A program made the translations under genes and the position numbers. Below, piece after piece: positions 1 through 8,776 of a stretch of 64,000 nucleotides of DNA (within the stretch, counting starts at the first letter, position 1; each line of letters starts with the position of its first letter). The DNA is from an uncultured Collinsella sp. (lineage in GTDB: Bacteria; Actinomycetota; Coriobacteriia; Coriobacteriales; Coriobacteriaceae). The stretch spans positions 62,001 to 126,000 of the forward strand of contig CABUZK010000001.1 of NCBI GenBank assembly GCA_902496115.1. Reading direction: 5' to 3'. Below the pieces are notes generated by a model. The model was given only the letters and a program-made list of their open reading frames with translations, had not been told where the DNA came from and ran no database searches.

Positions 1-455
1 AGTCCGACAAGGATCTGTCCGGTACGGTGAAGAAGGATCGCGAGAACGCCGAGAAGGAAGAAGAGATCGATGAGGCCGTCGAAGACGACGACGTCCAGAG
101 CATCGAAATCTCCCCCGCCGTCACCGTCGCCGATGACGACCTGTGCACCATCACCATCACCGAGAAGTTCAAGGACGACTGGGGCGACATCGGCTTTGTC
201 GTCAACATCACCAACAAGAGCGACAAGGACCTGACCTTCTACGCTCCTTCCGGCAAGACCAACGTCAACGGCACCATGAAGGAACCCTGGTTCTCGGCTC
301 ACCTGATGCCCGGCACCAACGCCACCGAGGAATTCACGTTCTCGAGCGGCGAGCTTGACAGCCTTGACGACCTCGTCAATACGACCATCGGCATCGACGC
401 CTACCTGACCGATTCCTACGAGGACGTCGCCTCCTACAGCGCAACCATCGCGTAA
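1..455 (+). CDS. C-terminal part of a putative surface or lipoprotein (5' end outside window)
   Basis: The reading frame is open from the window edge (frame beginning at base 3) to a TAA at 453-455, so the gene starts upstream. The GTG at 27 is only an internal possibility. The visible part begins with a very acidic, lysine-containing linker (about residues 10-40), followed by about 100 residues of alternating polar and hydrophobic segments. That pattern looks like an immunoglobulin-like beta sandwich, as in DUF4352-like or FxLYD-like extracellular domains of Gram-positive lipoproteins. No catalytic motif is visible. Function is unknown; extracellular placement is inferred from composition. 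A strong GC hairpin lies about 50 bases after the stop. Confidence 0.6.
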   Translation, partial: SDKDLSGTVKKDRENAEKEEEIDEAVEDDDVQSIEISPAVTVADDDLCTITITEKFKDDWGDIGFVVNITNKSDKDLTFYAPSGKTNVNGTMKEPWFSAHLMPGTNATEEFTFSSGELDSLDDLVNTTIGIDAYLTDSYEDVASYSATIA

Positions 456-505
456 CGGCACGTAACATCAGCCGCGGGTTGGCGGACACATCCGCGCACA
501 TGTCA

Positions 506-540
506 GGCGGGGCCGCAGGAGTTGATCCTGCGGCCCCGCC
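506..540 (+). terminator. GC-rich 15-bp perfect hairpin after the first gene
   Basis: Arms 506-520 and 526-540 are perfect complements around a 5-base loop. No clear T-run follows (gctttatg), so this may be a weak or factor-assisted terminator for the plus-strand gene ending at 455. Confidence 0.6.
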
Positions 541-571
541 GCTTTATGCCGACAGCACTGCCCATACAAGC

Positions 572-612
572 AGGCCTCCCGCCGTTTTCTGATGCAAAAC
601 GGCGGGAGGCCT
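572..612 (-). terminator. 17-bp perfect hairpin between convergent genes
   Basis: Arms 572-588 and 596-612 pair perfectly and end in A4/T4 at the loop side. The hairpin lies just past the stop of the minus-strand response regulator (646). It is probably that operon's terminator and could act on both strands. Confidence 0.6.
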
Positions 613-645
613 ATCTTTGGCGTTGGAGCACGGGCGGCGCACCGA

Positions 646-1269
646 CTACGGGCGCTCCATATTGGGGACGATGCTGCCTTCGGTCACCGCATGCACGGCA
701 AGACGCATGATGTTGTCGTAGCCAGTCTTACTCAGGATCTCCGAGATGCGGCGCTTGATGGTGCCCTCGCTCATAAACAGCTCGGCCGCGATCTCGCGGC
801 GGCTCTTGCCCTCGCAGGCAAGGCGCAAAATCGACAGCTCGACATCGTCGAGTGCCGCCGTGCCCGAAAAAATGCTCTCGGGCGGCTTGGGAAACGTGCA
901 ATAGCCCGCCAGCGTGGAGCGCATCACGGCGAACAGCTCGTCGATACCGACGTTCTTGTACACAAAGCTATCGACGCCCGCCTCGCGGGCCTGATCGACA
1001 AAGGTGATCTCGGGCATGCCGGTCATGATAATGATGCGACACTCGGGCAGCTGCTCCTTGATGCGCGCCGCCGCCACGATGCCGTTGGAATCATGTTCGG
1101 TGCATACGTCCATCAGTATCATGTCCGGGCGCTCCCTGAGCGCGACACCCAAGGCCTCGGAGGCATCGGCGATGGCGGAAACAACGGTCATATCGGGCTG
1201 GTCGCCAACGGAGCGCGCCAGGCTCTCGCGCAGGATGGCCTGGTCTTCGACAATTAACACGCGGATCAT
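646..1269 (-). CDS. LuxR/NarL-family response regulator
   Basis: A 207-residue two-domain regulator. The receiver domain (about 1-120) has the acidic pair E8/D9, phospho-acceptor D54 in ILMDVC and the conserved Lys in FVYKN. The C-terminal LuxR-type helix-turn-helix (about 143-200) contains LRLACEGKSRREIAAELF and a recognition helix near SEGTIKRRISEIL. Its ATG overlaps the stop of the histidine kinase by 4 bases, so the two are translationally coupled and surely cognate. It probably binds DNA as a dimer after phosphorylation. The target genes are not evident. Confidence 0.93.
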   Translation of the reverse strand: MIRVLIVEDQAILRESLARSVGDQPDMTVVSAIADASEALGVALRERPDMILMDVCTEHDSNGIVAAARIKEQLPECRIIIMTGMPEITFVDQAREAGVDSFVYKNVGIDELFAVMRSTLAGYCTFPKPPESIFSGTAALDDVELSILRLACEGKSRREIAAELFMSEGTIKRRISEILSKTGYDNIMRLAVHAVTEGSIVPNMERP

Positions 1270-2765
1270 GAGCTTCTCCTTTGGACCGTGGTGCTGGAGG
1301 CGAGCGGAATGGATACCGCAAGCGTAAAGGGCGGGGCGGCGTGGACCTCCAGGCTGCCACCCAGATCTTGCGCGACATGCCTCATACCTGGGATACCCGT
1401 TCCCTCGCGATACGATACGGGGGCCGGGGACCCGTCGTTAGAAATCGTCATGCGCGCGACGGCGTCAGCATCCGTCCCCTCCTGCCACAGGCGTACATGG
1501 ACCCGATGCGCCTGCGCATGCTTGGTGGCATTGGTCGAGGCCTCGCGAATGATCTGCAAAAATGCGACGGCGACACGCGCGTCCTCAGGCAGCGCGCCCT
1601 CAACATCGATCTGCACACTCACCAGGCCAAAAGCATGGACGATATCACCCAGCTGCTCTGCAGGCTCGCTAGCACCGCCACTGCGCAAATCGGCGGCGAT
1701 TGAGCGCAGCAACGGGTCAATCTGCTTGAGCGACTCATCGTCCAGACGTCCCTCCTCCAAATAGCGATGAAGAATGGACAGGCGCTGCCCGATCACGTCG
1801 TGCACGCGGGCACGCATACGTAGGTAGGCCGCATTGTCGGCAACCTTTTTAACTTCTTCGATCTGGGCCTGGAGCTCTTGGCCCGCAAGCTCAAGCAGGT
1901 GGTTGGCTTGCGCCAGGCGGTCGTAGGCGTGTGCGTATTCCGTCACGTCCAGGCCGATAATGCGCTCAAAGAGGCGGCCCGAAACCATAACCTCGTCGTG
2001 CACAAATAGGCGAATCTCGGCGGGAGAAATCTCGATCACGGCGCGAGCATCACCAAAACGATCCAAGTTAATCCGCACACGGTTCCTACTGCTTTCGGGC
2101 ATTTGCATGCTAAGTTTGCGCAGGTCGTTCCATGTGCCGCTCATGTCACCTAGATCGGTGGGCATATGAAGTTCCACCAGGTTTTTGCGCATGCAGCGGT
2201 TCATGAGCAGCGGACGGCCCCTCGGGTCCAGATACAGGATGCCCACGGGGATCACGTTGATGGTCTCGATCGTCGAGAACGCGGTGATATCCTCCTGGCG
2301 GTTACGGACGTCCATCAAGAGCGCCGCGATGGAACGCAACAGAAAGAACGCTCCCTCTGCGATAAGGACAACGGTCCACGCCGAGTCCATGGCAAAAACC
2401 ACCGGCGGTGTAACGGCGACAACAAGCAGCAGCTCGACCAGCATGACGGGGCGACGATAGCGCACCATAAGCACCACGCCATAGGCAAAGATTGCGGCAT
2501 TGAGCCACAGCACTCCGCCCATTGCCCTGGCGCAAACGTCAAGCGGCGCCACCAGATACGAGCCAGACGACGCGAACAGGATAAGCGCCGAAACCACCAG
2601 GTGAACCACGAGGCTCGCCTCGTAGGCGCAAATCACCTTACGGTTATAGGACGAGCGGCGCGATGAAATGAGCGGGACGTGGATCGTCTGCAGACACGCA
2701 GCCAGGGCAAAGACAACATCGAGCGCAACGATTTGGGGAAGGATGAGCGAAATCTGCATCGTCAC
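1266..2765 (-). CDS. Membrane sensor histidine kinase (NarL-system type)
   Basis: A 499-residue kinase. About five hydrophobic segments occupy residues 8-150, followed by a PAS-like linker (about 165-280) and a coiled-coil stretch (280-310). The dimerisation/phosphoacceptor region has H322 in RVHDVIGQRLS. A HATPase domain carries an N-box (REASTNATKHA, about 407-417) and a G-box (GTGIPGMRHV, about 455-464). This is the HisKA_3-type layout that pairs with LuxR-type regulators, and the regulator gene follows with a 4-base overlap. The upstream 7TM gene also overlaps by 4 bases. The signal sensed is unknown. Confidence 0.9.
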   Translation of the reverse strand: MTMQISLILPQIVALDVVFALAACLQTIHVPLISSRRSSYNRKVICAYEASLVVHLVVSALILFASSGSYLVAPLDVCARAMGGVLWLNAAIFAYGVVLMVRYRRPVMLVELLLVVAVTPPVVFAMDSAWTVVLIAEGAFFLLRSIAALLMDVRNRQEDITAFSTIETINVIPVGILYLDPRGRPLLMNRCMRKNLVELHMPTDLGDMSGTWNDLRKLSMQMPESSRNRVRINLDRFGDARAVIEISPAEIRLFVHDEVMVSGRLFERIIGLDVTEYAHAYDRLAQANHLLELAGQELQAQIEEVKKVADNAAYLRMRARVHDVIGQRLSILHRYLEEGRLDDESLKQIDPLLRSIAADLRSGGASEPAEQLGDIVHAFGLVSVQIDVEGALPEDARVAVAFLQIIREASTNATKHAQAHRVHVRLWQEGTDADAVARMTISNDGSPAPVSYREGTGIPGMRHVAQDLGGSLEVHAAPPFTLAVSIPLASSTTVQRRSS

Positions 2766-4645
2766 TCACCCGCCCTCGGCATCAAGACGATCATGCGCAG
2801 CTGGCCGGGCTCGACCTCAAGGCGGTATGCCACGTTGCGCCCTTGCAGAGCGCTTTCGAGCTCTTGCGCAGCGGGCGTCTGCGAAAGATCTTCATCATCG
2901 TTGGAAAAAAGTGTGGCGCGCAGCTCGACACTGCATCGGTCATGATCGCCCAAGTGATACATAAGTGCCGGATGGTCGGTGGTGTAGGCAAAAAACGCAA
3001 AGTCATACACGCAGTCGTACAGGGCGCTTACCGTACTGGCGTGCATCGGGCGCCGTATGGCGATAATCGAGGCGCAATCGATATCGATGGTGCGCAGGTC
3101 GCTTGCGAGCTCGTTGGCAATGAGCTGAATACGGTCGCGGTCAAAACCGCTCTCCCCGTGCTGTGCCAACGTGAGCGACCCTTTGCGCTTGCAATAGGCA
3201 ACGAGCATCTTGGCGCGCTGCAGCATGCGGTAACGCTCGTGCGAAGACGCTTCGTCGGTCAACGGCGGCAGCGAGCTCAGCAGGTCGTACATCCCTTCGA
3301 GCGCGCGGGCAAGCGCCTGGTCCACGTCTTGGACCAGCAAGGTCTCGGCCTCTTGATCTGCCAAATGCGTCTTAAGGTCGTAGTCGGCGGCGAGCAGCTC
3401 ATTTTGACGCTGCAACTCCATGCGACGATGTGCCAGTTCACGGTTAAGCTCGTTGAGCTCCGACACGTCTTGGGCAAGCAGGGCCGATCCGCCCAGCAAT
3501 GGAAAGGCACGGTACATCACATCGGGATCGGACGCCACGGCAAAGGCATGGGCGCGCCCGTGCTCCTGGACCCGCAACTCCTCGCGCACGCCTACCGGCA
3601 TTGGCTTTGACACCGGCGTGGCATAGACTTCCTGCAGGTCGCGCGTTAGAACTTTGAGGTCAAGCGGCAAGGTGTCGAAGATGCCGGCGATGTCGTGATA
3701 CGACGGAATGACACCGCAATCGAGACAGATTTCCATCGCCACCACGCACAGGACGCAATAGACGAGCGAAAAGTTGAGCCTCCATGCCCAGGGCACGCGC
3801 AACGCATATGAGATGGCAAAGAATGCGCCACCCAGCAGTACGAGCGCCGCCGTGCCCGAGAATCGCTGGATGCGAAAGGACGAGGACCGACCAACCAGGA
3901 TAAAAAAGGCCACGAAGTCAAAGGCCGTCCACACGAGGACGACGAAATAACCCCAGCCGTACGTGTAATCGTTGCTCCAGGTGTCGCTTGTGCGGTCAAA
4001 GCGAAAGACCTGCTGGTGAAAATCGTTGGTGAGCACAAATCCGATAAGAAGGATGGCCACGATCCACAGCGCAGCACGGTAGCGGCGACCCAGGCGGTGC
4101 TGCTCCAGGCCCGCAAGGCGCAGGCCACACAGCTGGTAGAGCAGCGGAATGAGCGTCATGGGCACGTAGTACAGGTACCACAGCACGGTGGCATAGAACG
4201 GCGTGAACGACTTGTACTTTAGAATGACTTCGATCATCCACAGGGCGCAGATGGTGGCGACGGCAACAAGGCGGCGGCGCAACACATAGTCCAAACAGCG
4301 CAGATAGACCGATACGCCCCAAATCGAAAATGCAATTGCGGCGACAAGCAGCGGGAGAGAGCTCGAATGGACGAGCGCATTCACGACCTCTTCGGACACC
4401 TCGCTATAGGCGGGCACGGCGTTAGAAAGTTTGGGGTCGAAGGCAAACAGTGCCGGCAAGACTGCCAAAAGCATGAGGAACAGCGCGGTGATGGCGCCGG
4501 CGATAGCGAAGACGCGGTGACGGTACACCCGATGTGTTATGCCAACAAGGAATCGCGGCATGGCGAAGAGCCTGCCGCCCCTGGGATCCGCCACGGGTGC
4601 GGATCGGGCGGCCGCGTGGCCGATATGTCGCTCGCGGGTACCCAT
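2762..4645 (-). CDS. 7TM receptor-like protein with degenerate kinase-like C-terminus
   Basis: From the ATG at 4645 the product is 627 residues. A longer frame reaches a TTG at 4714, but that codon lies inside the terminator hairpin of the neighbouring gene, so I reject it. An ATG at 4561 is also possible. The N-terminal half has about eight hydrophobic segments and resembles the 7TM region of some bacterial histidine kinases. It is followed by a PAS-like stretch, a coiled coil around LNRELAHRRMELQRQ and a C-terminal domain. That domain lacks a recognisable phospho-acceptor His, N-box or G-box. It overlaps the kinase gene by 4 bases and may be the ligand-sensing partner of that kinase. Confidence 0.7.
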   Translation of the reverse strand: MGTRERHIGHAAARSAPVADPRGGRLFAMPRFLVGITHRVYRHRVFAIAGAITALFLMLLAVLPALFAFDPKLSNAVPAYSEVSEEVVNALVHSSSLPLLVAAIAFSIWGVSVYLRCLDYVLRRRLVAVATICALWMIEVILKYKSFTPFYATVLWYLYYVPMTLIPLLYQLCGLRLAGLEQHRLGRRYRAALWIVAILLIGFVLTNDFHQQVFRFDRTSDTWSNDYTYGWGYFVVLVWTAFDFVAFFILVGRSSSFRIQRFSGTAALVLLGGAFFAISYALRVPWAWRLNFSLVYCVLCVVAMEICLDCGVIPSYHDIAGIFDTLPLDLKVLTRDLQEVYATPVSKPMPVGVREELRVQEHGRAHAFAVASDPDVMYRAFPLLGGSALLAQDVSELNELNRELAHRRMELQRQNELLAADYDLKTHLADQEAETLLVQDVDQALARALEGMYDLLSSLPPLTDEASSHERYRMLQRAKMLVAYCKRKGSLTLAQHGESGFDRDRIQLIANELASDLRTIDIDCASIIAIRRPMHASTVSALYDCVYDFAFFAYTTDHPALMYHLGDHDRCSVELRATLFSNDDEDLSQTPAAQELESALQGRNVAYRLEVEPGQLRMIVLMPRAGE

Positions 4646-4712
4646 AGTGCTTTTAGTGTACCGACAGACGGATCGAAAAAGCGGGCCGCATGTCCCAAAA
4701 TCCGCAGACGGC

Positions 4713-4751
4713 AAGGCGCCCGGCGAACATTAACTGCTCGCCGGGCGCCTT
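4713..4751 (-). terminator. Hairpin terminator of the glucosidase gene
   Basis: 14-base perfect arms at 4713-4726 and 4738-4751, 37 bases past the stop of the minus-strand glucosidase. It separates that gene from the receptor gene downstream. The T-run is short. Confidence 0.65.
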
Positions 4752-4787
4752 GGTTAGGAGGCTATGAAGTTGAGTGTCTCAGCTTCC

Positions 4788-6218
4788 TTAGGACAGGTCC
4801 TCACCATTCGTTTCAATGACATGCTTGTACCAGTCGAAGCTCTTCTTCTTGGAGCGCTTGAGGGTGCCGTTGCCTGCATCGTCGCGATCGACGTAGATAA
4901 AGCCGTAGCGCTTGGACATCTCGCCCGTGCCGGCAGACACCAGGTCGATCGGGCCCCAGGTGGTGTAGCCCAGCAGGTCAACGCCATCCTCGGTCACCGC
5001 GTCGCGCATCGCGGCGATATGCTGGCGCAGGTAGTCGATACGGTAGTCGTCGTTGATGGAGCCATCCTCCTCGACAACATCCTTGGCGCCCAGACCGTTC
5101 TCGACCACAAACAGCGGCTTCTGATAACGGTCGTACAGGTCGTTGAGCGTAATACGGAAGCCCAGCGGATCAATGGCCCAGCCCCACTGGCTCTCCTGCA
5201 GGTAGGGGTTCTTGGCGCCGGCGAACGCGTTGCCCTGGGTGCGCTCGACATCGGGGTTATCGGCACCGGCGGAGCAACGGGTGCTGTAATAGCTAAAGCT
5301 GATGAAATCGACGGTGTTGGCGGCCAGGATCTCGCGGTCCTCGTCGGTCATGCCCACATCGATGCCCAGACGCTCAAGCTTCTTGACGGCATAGGCCGGG
5401 TAGTAGCCGCGGCTCTGGACGTCGACGAAGAAGTAGTTGTCCTGATTGTCGAGCTGCGCCTGGCGCACGTCGCCCGGACGGCAGCTGTAAGGGTAGTAGC
5501 TACCTGCGGCGAGCATGCAGCCGATCTTGACCTCGGGGTCGATCTCGTGGGCAATCTTGGTTGCCCAAGAGCTGGCAACGAGCTCGTTGTGGGCGGCCAG
5601 GTACTCGACGGCCTCCTTGTTCTCGCCCTCCTCAAAGACCAGACCGGCACCCATAAACGGCAGGTGCAGAATCATATTGATCTCGTTGAAGGTGAGCCAG
5701 TACTTCACCAGGCCCTTGTAGCGGGTGAAGATCGTGGTCGCGAGGTTCTTGTAGAAGTCGATGAGCTTGCGGTTGCGCCAGCCGCCGTACTCCTTGATGA
5801 GGTGAATCGGGCAGTCGAAGTGCGTGATGGTCACGAGCGGCTCGATGCCGTGCTTTTGGCACTCGCGGAATACATCCTCGTAGAAGGCCAGGCCAGCCTC
5901 GTTGGGCTCGGTCTCGTCACCGTTGGGGAAGATGCGGCTCCACGCCAGGCTCATGCGGAAGGTCTTAAACCCCATCTCGGCAAAGAGGGCGATGTCCTCC
6001 TTGTAGTGGTGGTAGAAATCGATGCCGGTCTGTGCGGGATAGTAATAGCCGTCCTCGAAGTCGAGCATCTTGCGCTGGCCGGAGACCACCGCGTAGCGCT
6101 CGGGGCCGTGCGGAGCCACGTCCACGTTGGCCAGGCCGCGGCCGTCCACGTTGTAGGCGCCCTCGCACTGGTTGGCAGCCGTCGCGCCGCCCCACAGGAA
6201 GTCTTTACGGAAAGCCAT
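4788..6218 (-). CDS. bglA: 6-phospho-beta-glucosidase, glycoside hydrolase family 1
   Basis: A 476-residue cytoplasmic enzyme of normal family length, hydrolysing 6-phospho-beta-glucosides (phosphorylated cellobiose or salicin-type sugars). The acid/base Glu is E179 in TFNEIN and the nucleophile E373 in VVENGLG. The loop with S435, K436 and Y438 (MSKRYGF) matches the phosphate-binding S-K-x-Y signature that separates phospho-glucosidases from plain beta-glucosidases. The start has an AAAGGA Shine-Dalgarno. No PTS gene is adjacent, so the transporter must be elsewhere. It is a single-gene unit with its own promoter (6254-6282) and terminator (4713-4751). Confidence 0.92.
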   Translation of the reverse strand: MAFRKDFLWGGATAANQCEGAYNVDGRGLANVDVAPHGPERYAVVSGQRKMLDFEDGYYYPAQTGIDFYHHYKEDIALFAEMGFKTFRMSLAWSRIFPNGDETEPNEAGLAFYEDVFRECQKHGIEPLVTITHFDCPIHLIKEYGGWRNRKLIDFYKNLATTIFTRYKGLVKYWLTFNEINMILHLPFMGAGLVFEEGENKEAVEYLAAHNELVASSWATKIAHEIDPEVKIGCMLAAGSYYPYSCRPGDVRQAQLDNQDNYFFVDVQSRGYYPAYAVKKLERLGIDVGMTDEDREILAANTVDFISFSYYSTRCSAGADNPDVERTQGNAFAGAKNPYLQESQWGWAIDPLGFRITLNDLYDRYQKPLFVVENGLGAKDVVEEDGSINDDYRIDYLRQHIAAMRDAVTEDGVDLLGYTTWGPIDLVSAGTGEMSKRYGFIYVDRDDAGNGTLKRSKKKSFDWYKHVIETNGEDLS

Positions 6219-6253
6219 GCATCAATCCTTTCGCACGCTGTTGTCATAAGCTC

Positions 6254-6282
6254 AGTATCCCTGCAAACAAAGCGTCGCTCAA
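6254..6282 (-). promoter_or_regulatory. Putative sigma-70 promoter of the glucosidase gene
   Basis: On the minus strand TTGAGC (6282-6277) and GATACT (6259-6254) are separated by exactly 17 bases, about 35 bases upstream of the start codon. Confidence 0.55.
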
Positions 6283-6370
6283 CGGCAACGGCGCAGGCCG
6301 ATACTTCTTTTCGCGCGCAGGCGCCCGGCAGCCACCCCACCTGACACTTTTTGATACCCACCTGTCCAAT

Positions 6371-6618
6371 CCACCACAAAGGGGACAGGCACCTTTGTGG
6401 TGGTTTGGGGGCAGTTTGTCTCGATCTGTAACAGGTAGGCCGCCAAAACCGGGCCTGATGTTACAGATCGAGACTGTTCGGCCTGTCCCCTGCAGTTTGT
6501 CTAAATCTGTAACAGGTAGAGACGATTTGGCCCGCTAGATGTTACGGATTGAGACAGAAGATTCTAGTCGCAGGCGATGTCGAGGTTTTTGCCGGTGAGA
6601 CCTACATAACCGCCTTCG
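6371..6618. repeat. 248-nt direct repeat, copy A (left flank of the AAA ATPase gene)
   Basis: Pairs with 7795-8042 in the same orientation over the same 248 bases, about 21 mismatches by eye (roughly 91% identity). Each copy contains inverted motifs built on gtctcgatctgtaaca, so it can also fold. The right end of this copy carries the last 17 codons of the DUF4867 gene. The 465-base gap between genes here holds this repeat, the glucosidase promoter and an A/G-rich leader (6640-6683) before the ATPase. Confidence 0.9.
6564..6618 (-). pseudogene. 3' fragment of the DUF4867 gene
   Basis: On the minus strand this stretch reads EGGYVGLTGKNLDIACD and a stop, the same C-terminus as the intact gene at 7988-8638. 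It is a remnant produced with direct repeat copy A and has no start codon. Confidence 0.85.
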
Positions 6619-6683
6619 CTCGGCAACTCATTTGACTGAATAGGAAAAAAAGGGAAAAATAGGAAAAAAAGGAAAGGAAAGTC

Positions 6684-7790
6684 ATGACTGAAACCATCTT
6701 CTCCCCCTCATTTGGAAATCGCCCGTCCTATCTGGTGGGGCGCGGGAACGTGATTTCGACATTCATCTCCGGTCTTGAGCAGGAGCCGGGCAATCGTGAC
6801 CGAGCCATGCTCATGCTCGGCCAGCGAGGCAGTGGCAAAACGGTTCTCCTGTGGGAGCTCGCCGATCGCGCACGCAAGCTCGGCTTTGTTGTCGCCACAC
6901 CCACCGTAGCCTCCGAGGACATGCTCGAGCGCATTGTTGAGAAGATCCAGGAAGCAGGCGAGCCTTACGTCAACAAGCATCGTCTCCCCAAACTTACAGG
7001 TGGCAGTTTGAGCGTCTTCGGTTTCTCGGCAGGCCTCGAGTTCACACGAGACGTGCAGGAGACCAAAAGCTTTCAGTTCAAGCTCACGCAGCTGGCGCGC
7101 AAACTGACCGAGCAGGGACACGGCATCCTCATCCTCATCGACGAGCTCCAAGCAAATTCACCCGAGATCAGACAGCTCGTCACCGCCTATCAAGAGCTGG
7201 TCGGCGAACGGCTCAACGTCGCGCTCGTCATGGCGGGCCTCCCGGGAGCAGTCTCCGCGACACTCAACGACCGCGTACTGACATTTCTCAACCGCGCACG
7301 CAAAGTCACGCTCGAACCGCTTTCAGTCGGAGATGTCGATGCATATTATCAGCGGGCTTTCGAAGAGCTCGACCTTGATATTCCAGGCGATCTTCGCCTC
7401 CGTGCCGCTCGTGCAACCCAAGGTTCGCCCTATATGCTGCAGCTCATCGGCTACAACATCGCCAATCGCTGCAAGGCCGGAAAACGCGTAACGCCAGAGC
7501 AAGTCGACGGAGCTATCGAAGCGTCAAAGGCCGATTTCGAAAACGATGTTTGTGAAACGACGCTCGCCGCGCTATCGGACCAAGACGTCGCGTTTCTCGA
7601 CGCAATGGCTGATGACGAAGACACCGTTTCGCGCATTTCCGATGTAGCGAAGCGCATGTCGGTCACACCCGACTATGCGCAAAAGTATCGCCGACGCCTC
7701 ATCGACGCCGGCGTTATCGAACAGGCACGCCGCGGCTACGTGCGCTTTGCCGTCCCATATATGGCTGACTATCTGCGCAGCCAGCTCTAG
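6684..7790 (+). CDS. Orphan AAA ATPase with C-terminal winged-helix (Orc1/Cdc6-like architecture)
   Basis: 368 residues. Walker A is GQRGSGKT (46-53) and Walker B is ILILIDELQ with D153/E154. A sensor-like stretch follows at VALVMAGLPG. A lid region (about 225-300) is followed by a C-terminal winged-helix-type domain (about 310-368, SRISDVAKRMSVTPDYAQKY). The layout resembles Orc1/Cdc6-type and STAND-like ATPases often found as lone accessory genes. The start has a strong GGAAAGGAAAG site. It is the only plus-strand gene in its area and is enclosed by two 248-nt direct repeats, the second starting 4 bases after its stop, which suggests acquisition as a cassette. Function is unknown; defence, plasmid-type maintenance or DNA binding are possible. 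Confidence 0.75.
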   Translation: MTETIFSPSFGNRPSYLVGRGNVISTFISGLEQEPGNRDRAMLMLGQRGSGKTVLLWELADRARKLGFVVATPTVASEDMLERIVEKIQEAGEPYVNKHRLPKLTGGSLSVFGFSAGLEFTRDVQETKSFQFKLTQLARKLTEQGHGILILIDELQANSPEIRQLVTAYQELVGERLNVALVMAGLPGAVSATLNDRVLTFLNRARKVTLEPLSVGDVDAYYQRAFEELDLDIPGDLRLRAARATQGSPYMLQLIGYNIANRCKAGKRVTPEQVDGAIEASKADFENDVCETTLAALSDQDVAFLDAMADDEDTVSRISDVAKRMSVTPDYAQKYRRRLIDAGVIEQARRGYVRFAVPYMADYLRSQL

Positions 7791-7794
7791 GCAG

Positions 7795-8042
7795 CCACCA
7801 CAATGGGGACAGACACCTTTGTGGCGGATTGGGCCCGGTTTGTCTCGATCTGTAACATCTAGGCCGCCAAAATCGGGCCTGGTGTTACAGATCGAGATTG
7901 TTCGGCCTGTCCCCTGCAGTTTGTCTCGATCTGTAACAGGTAGAGACGATTTAGCCCGCTAGATGTTACAGATCGAGACAGAAGATTCTAGTCGCAGGCG
8001 ATGTCGAGGTTTTTGCCGGTGAGACCTACGTAGCCACCCTCG
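7795..8042. repeat. 248-nt direct repeat, copy B (right flank of the AAA ATPase gene)
   Basis: Counterpart of 6371-6618. It begins 4 bases after the ATPase stop codon and runs into the 3' end of the intact DUF4867 gene. Confidence 0.9.
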
Positions 8043-8638
8043 GCAGCTTTGGGGCTGTCAGCATGGCAGAGGACCCACTTGTCGGCCTTCCAGTAGCAGT
8101 AGCTGTCACCGGCCGCGGGCATGTCGGCCGCAGCCTCGGGGCGCGGTCCATTGGTGCCGGCGGGCAGCGCCACCATCACCTGGAAGCCGCCGTCGTCGAC
8201 CATGCAGGGCGTGTAGTGGAGCGTGGTATTGAAGACTTCGACGACCGTACCCGCCGGCACGCGGAACGCCTTGACGCACGCGGTATCGAGCTTGCCGCCC
8301 TCGATCTCCCAACGATGTGCCACGAGCAGGATAAAGTCGCGTGCACCCAGGTTGAACTCGCTGGCGCGGTGATACTCCAGGCAGTTGAGTCGTGTATTGT
8401 GGCCGTTGCACCAGCCCAACTGGAAGGGACGACCGCCAAACATGAGAAAGCCCAGTTTATCGACATCCTTGACGCCCTCGAGCTCCGGCGCGCTTGCTAC
8501 GTACTTACTGCCCTCGGGAATGGGCGTGGCTGAGAGCGCCTCGAGCACGGGCGACGTGAGCTCGGACGGAACGTCATCCCAAACGTTGCCATAGGATTTG
8601 AACTCGGGATCGTTGACAGAGTAGATATGCATGTTCAC
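7988..8638 (-). CDS. DUF4867-family (cupin-like) protein
   Basis: 216 residues. The segment FQLGWCNGHNTRLNCLEYHR, the following SEFN and DFILLVAH stretches and VPAGTVVEVFNTTLHYTPC match what I recall of DUF4867, a family common in gut Firmicutes and Actinobacteria near sugar-utilisation genes. The conserved His/Glu pattern and VPAGT strand suggest a cupin-type metal-binding barrel. The biochemical role is not established. The start has AGGAG five bases upstream. It lies downstream of luxS on the same strand with a 138-base gap that contains a 7-bp inverted repeat near the start. Its last codons are duplicated at 6564-6618. Confidence 0.75.
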   Translation of the reverse strand: MNMHIYSVNDPEFKSYGNVWDDVPSELTSPVLEALSATPIPEGSKYVASAPELEGVKDVDKLGFLMFGGRPFQLGWCNGHNTRLNCLEYHRASEFNLGARDFILLVAHRWEIEGGKLDTACVKAFRVPAGTVVEVFNTTLHYTPCMVDDGGFQVMVALPAGTNGPRPEAAADMPAAGDSYCYWKADKWVLCHADSPKAAEGGYVGLTGKNLDIACD

Positions 8639-8641
8639 TCC

Positions 8642-8667
8642 TGTTCGTTAATGTGACTATACGAACA
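8642..8667 (-). promoter_or_regulatory. Inverted repeat, possible operator, upstream of the DUF4867 gene
   Basis: 7-base perfect arms tgttcgt (8642-8648) and acgaaca (8661-8667) bracket a possible -10 element (TATAGT on the minus strand). The geometry suits a repressor site. The regulator is unknown. Confidence 0.35.
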
Positions 8668-8776
8668 TTCTAGAACAAACATGAGCGATTTTGAACGCTC
8701 GTCCCGACCAATCAACAAAAAGGCGCCCCCGCATAAGCGAAGGCGCCCAATGCGCGCGTTTTGGGCGATAAAGCCC

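Noticed and set aside
143..358. A frame reading MHHHHHRE, resembling a His-tag
   Set aside because: It is an off-frame reading of accatcaccatcacc inside the first gene, which reads Thr-Ile-Thr-Ile in the true frame. It is not a vector sequence.
4646..4714. Extended N-terminus of the 7TM protein from a TTG at 4714
   Set aside because: The codon lies in the stem of the glucosidase terminator and the extra residues show no recognisable feature.
4764..6344. 526-codon open frame on the plus strand opposite the glucosidase
   Set aside because: It mirrors the GC-rich codon pattern of the real gene, has no family motif, and the opposite strand carries a complete GH1 enzyme with its promoter and Shine-Dalgarno.
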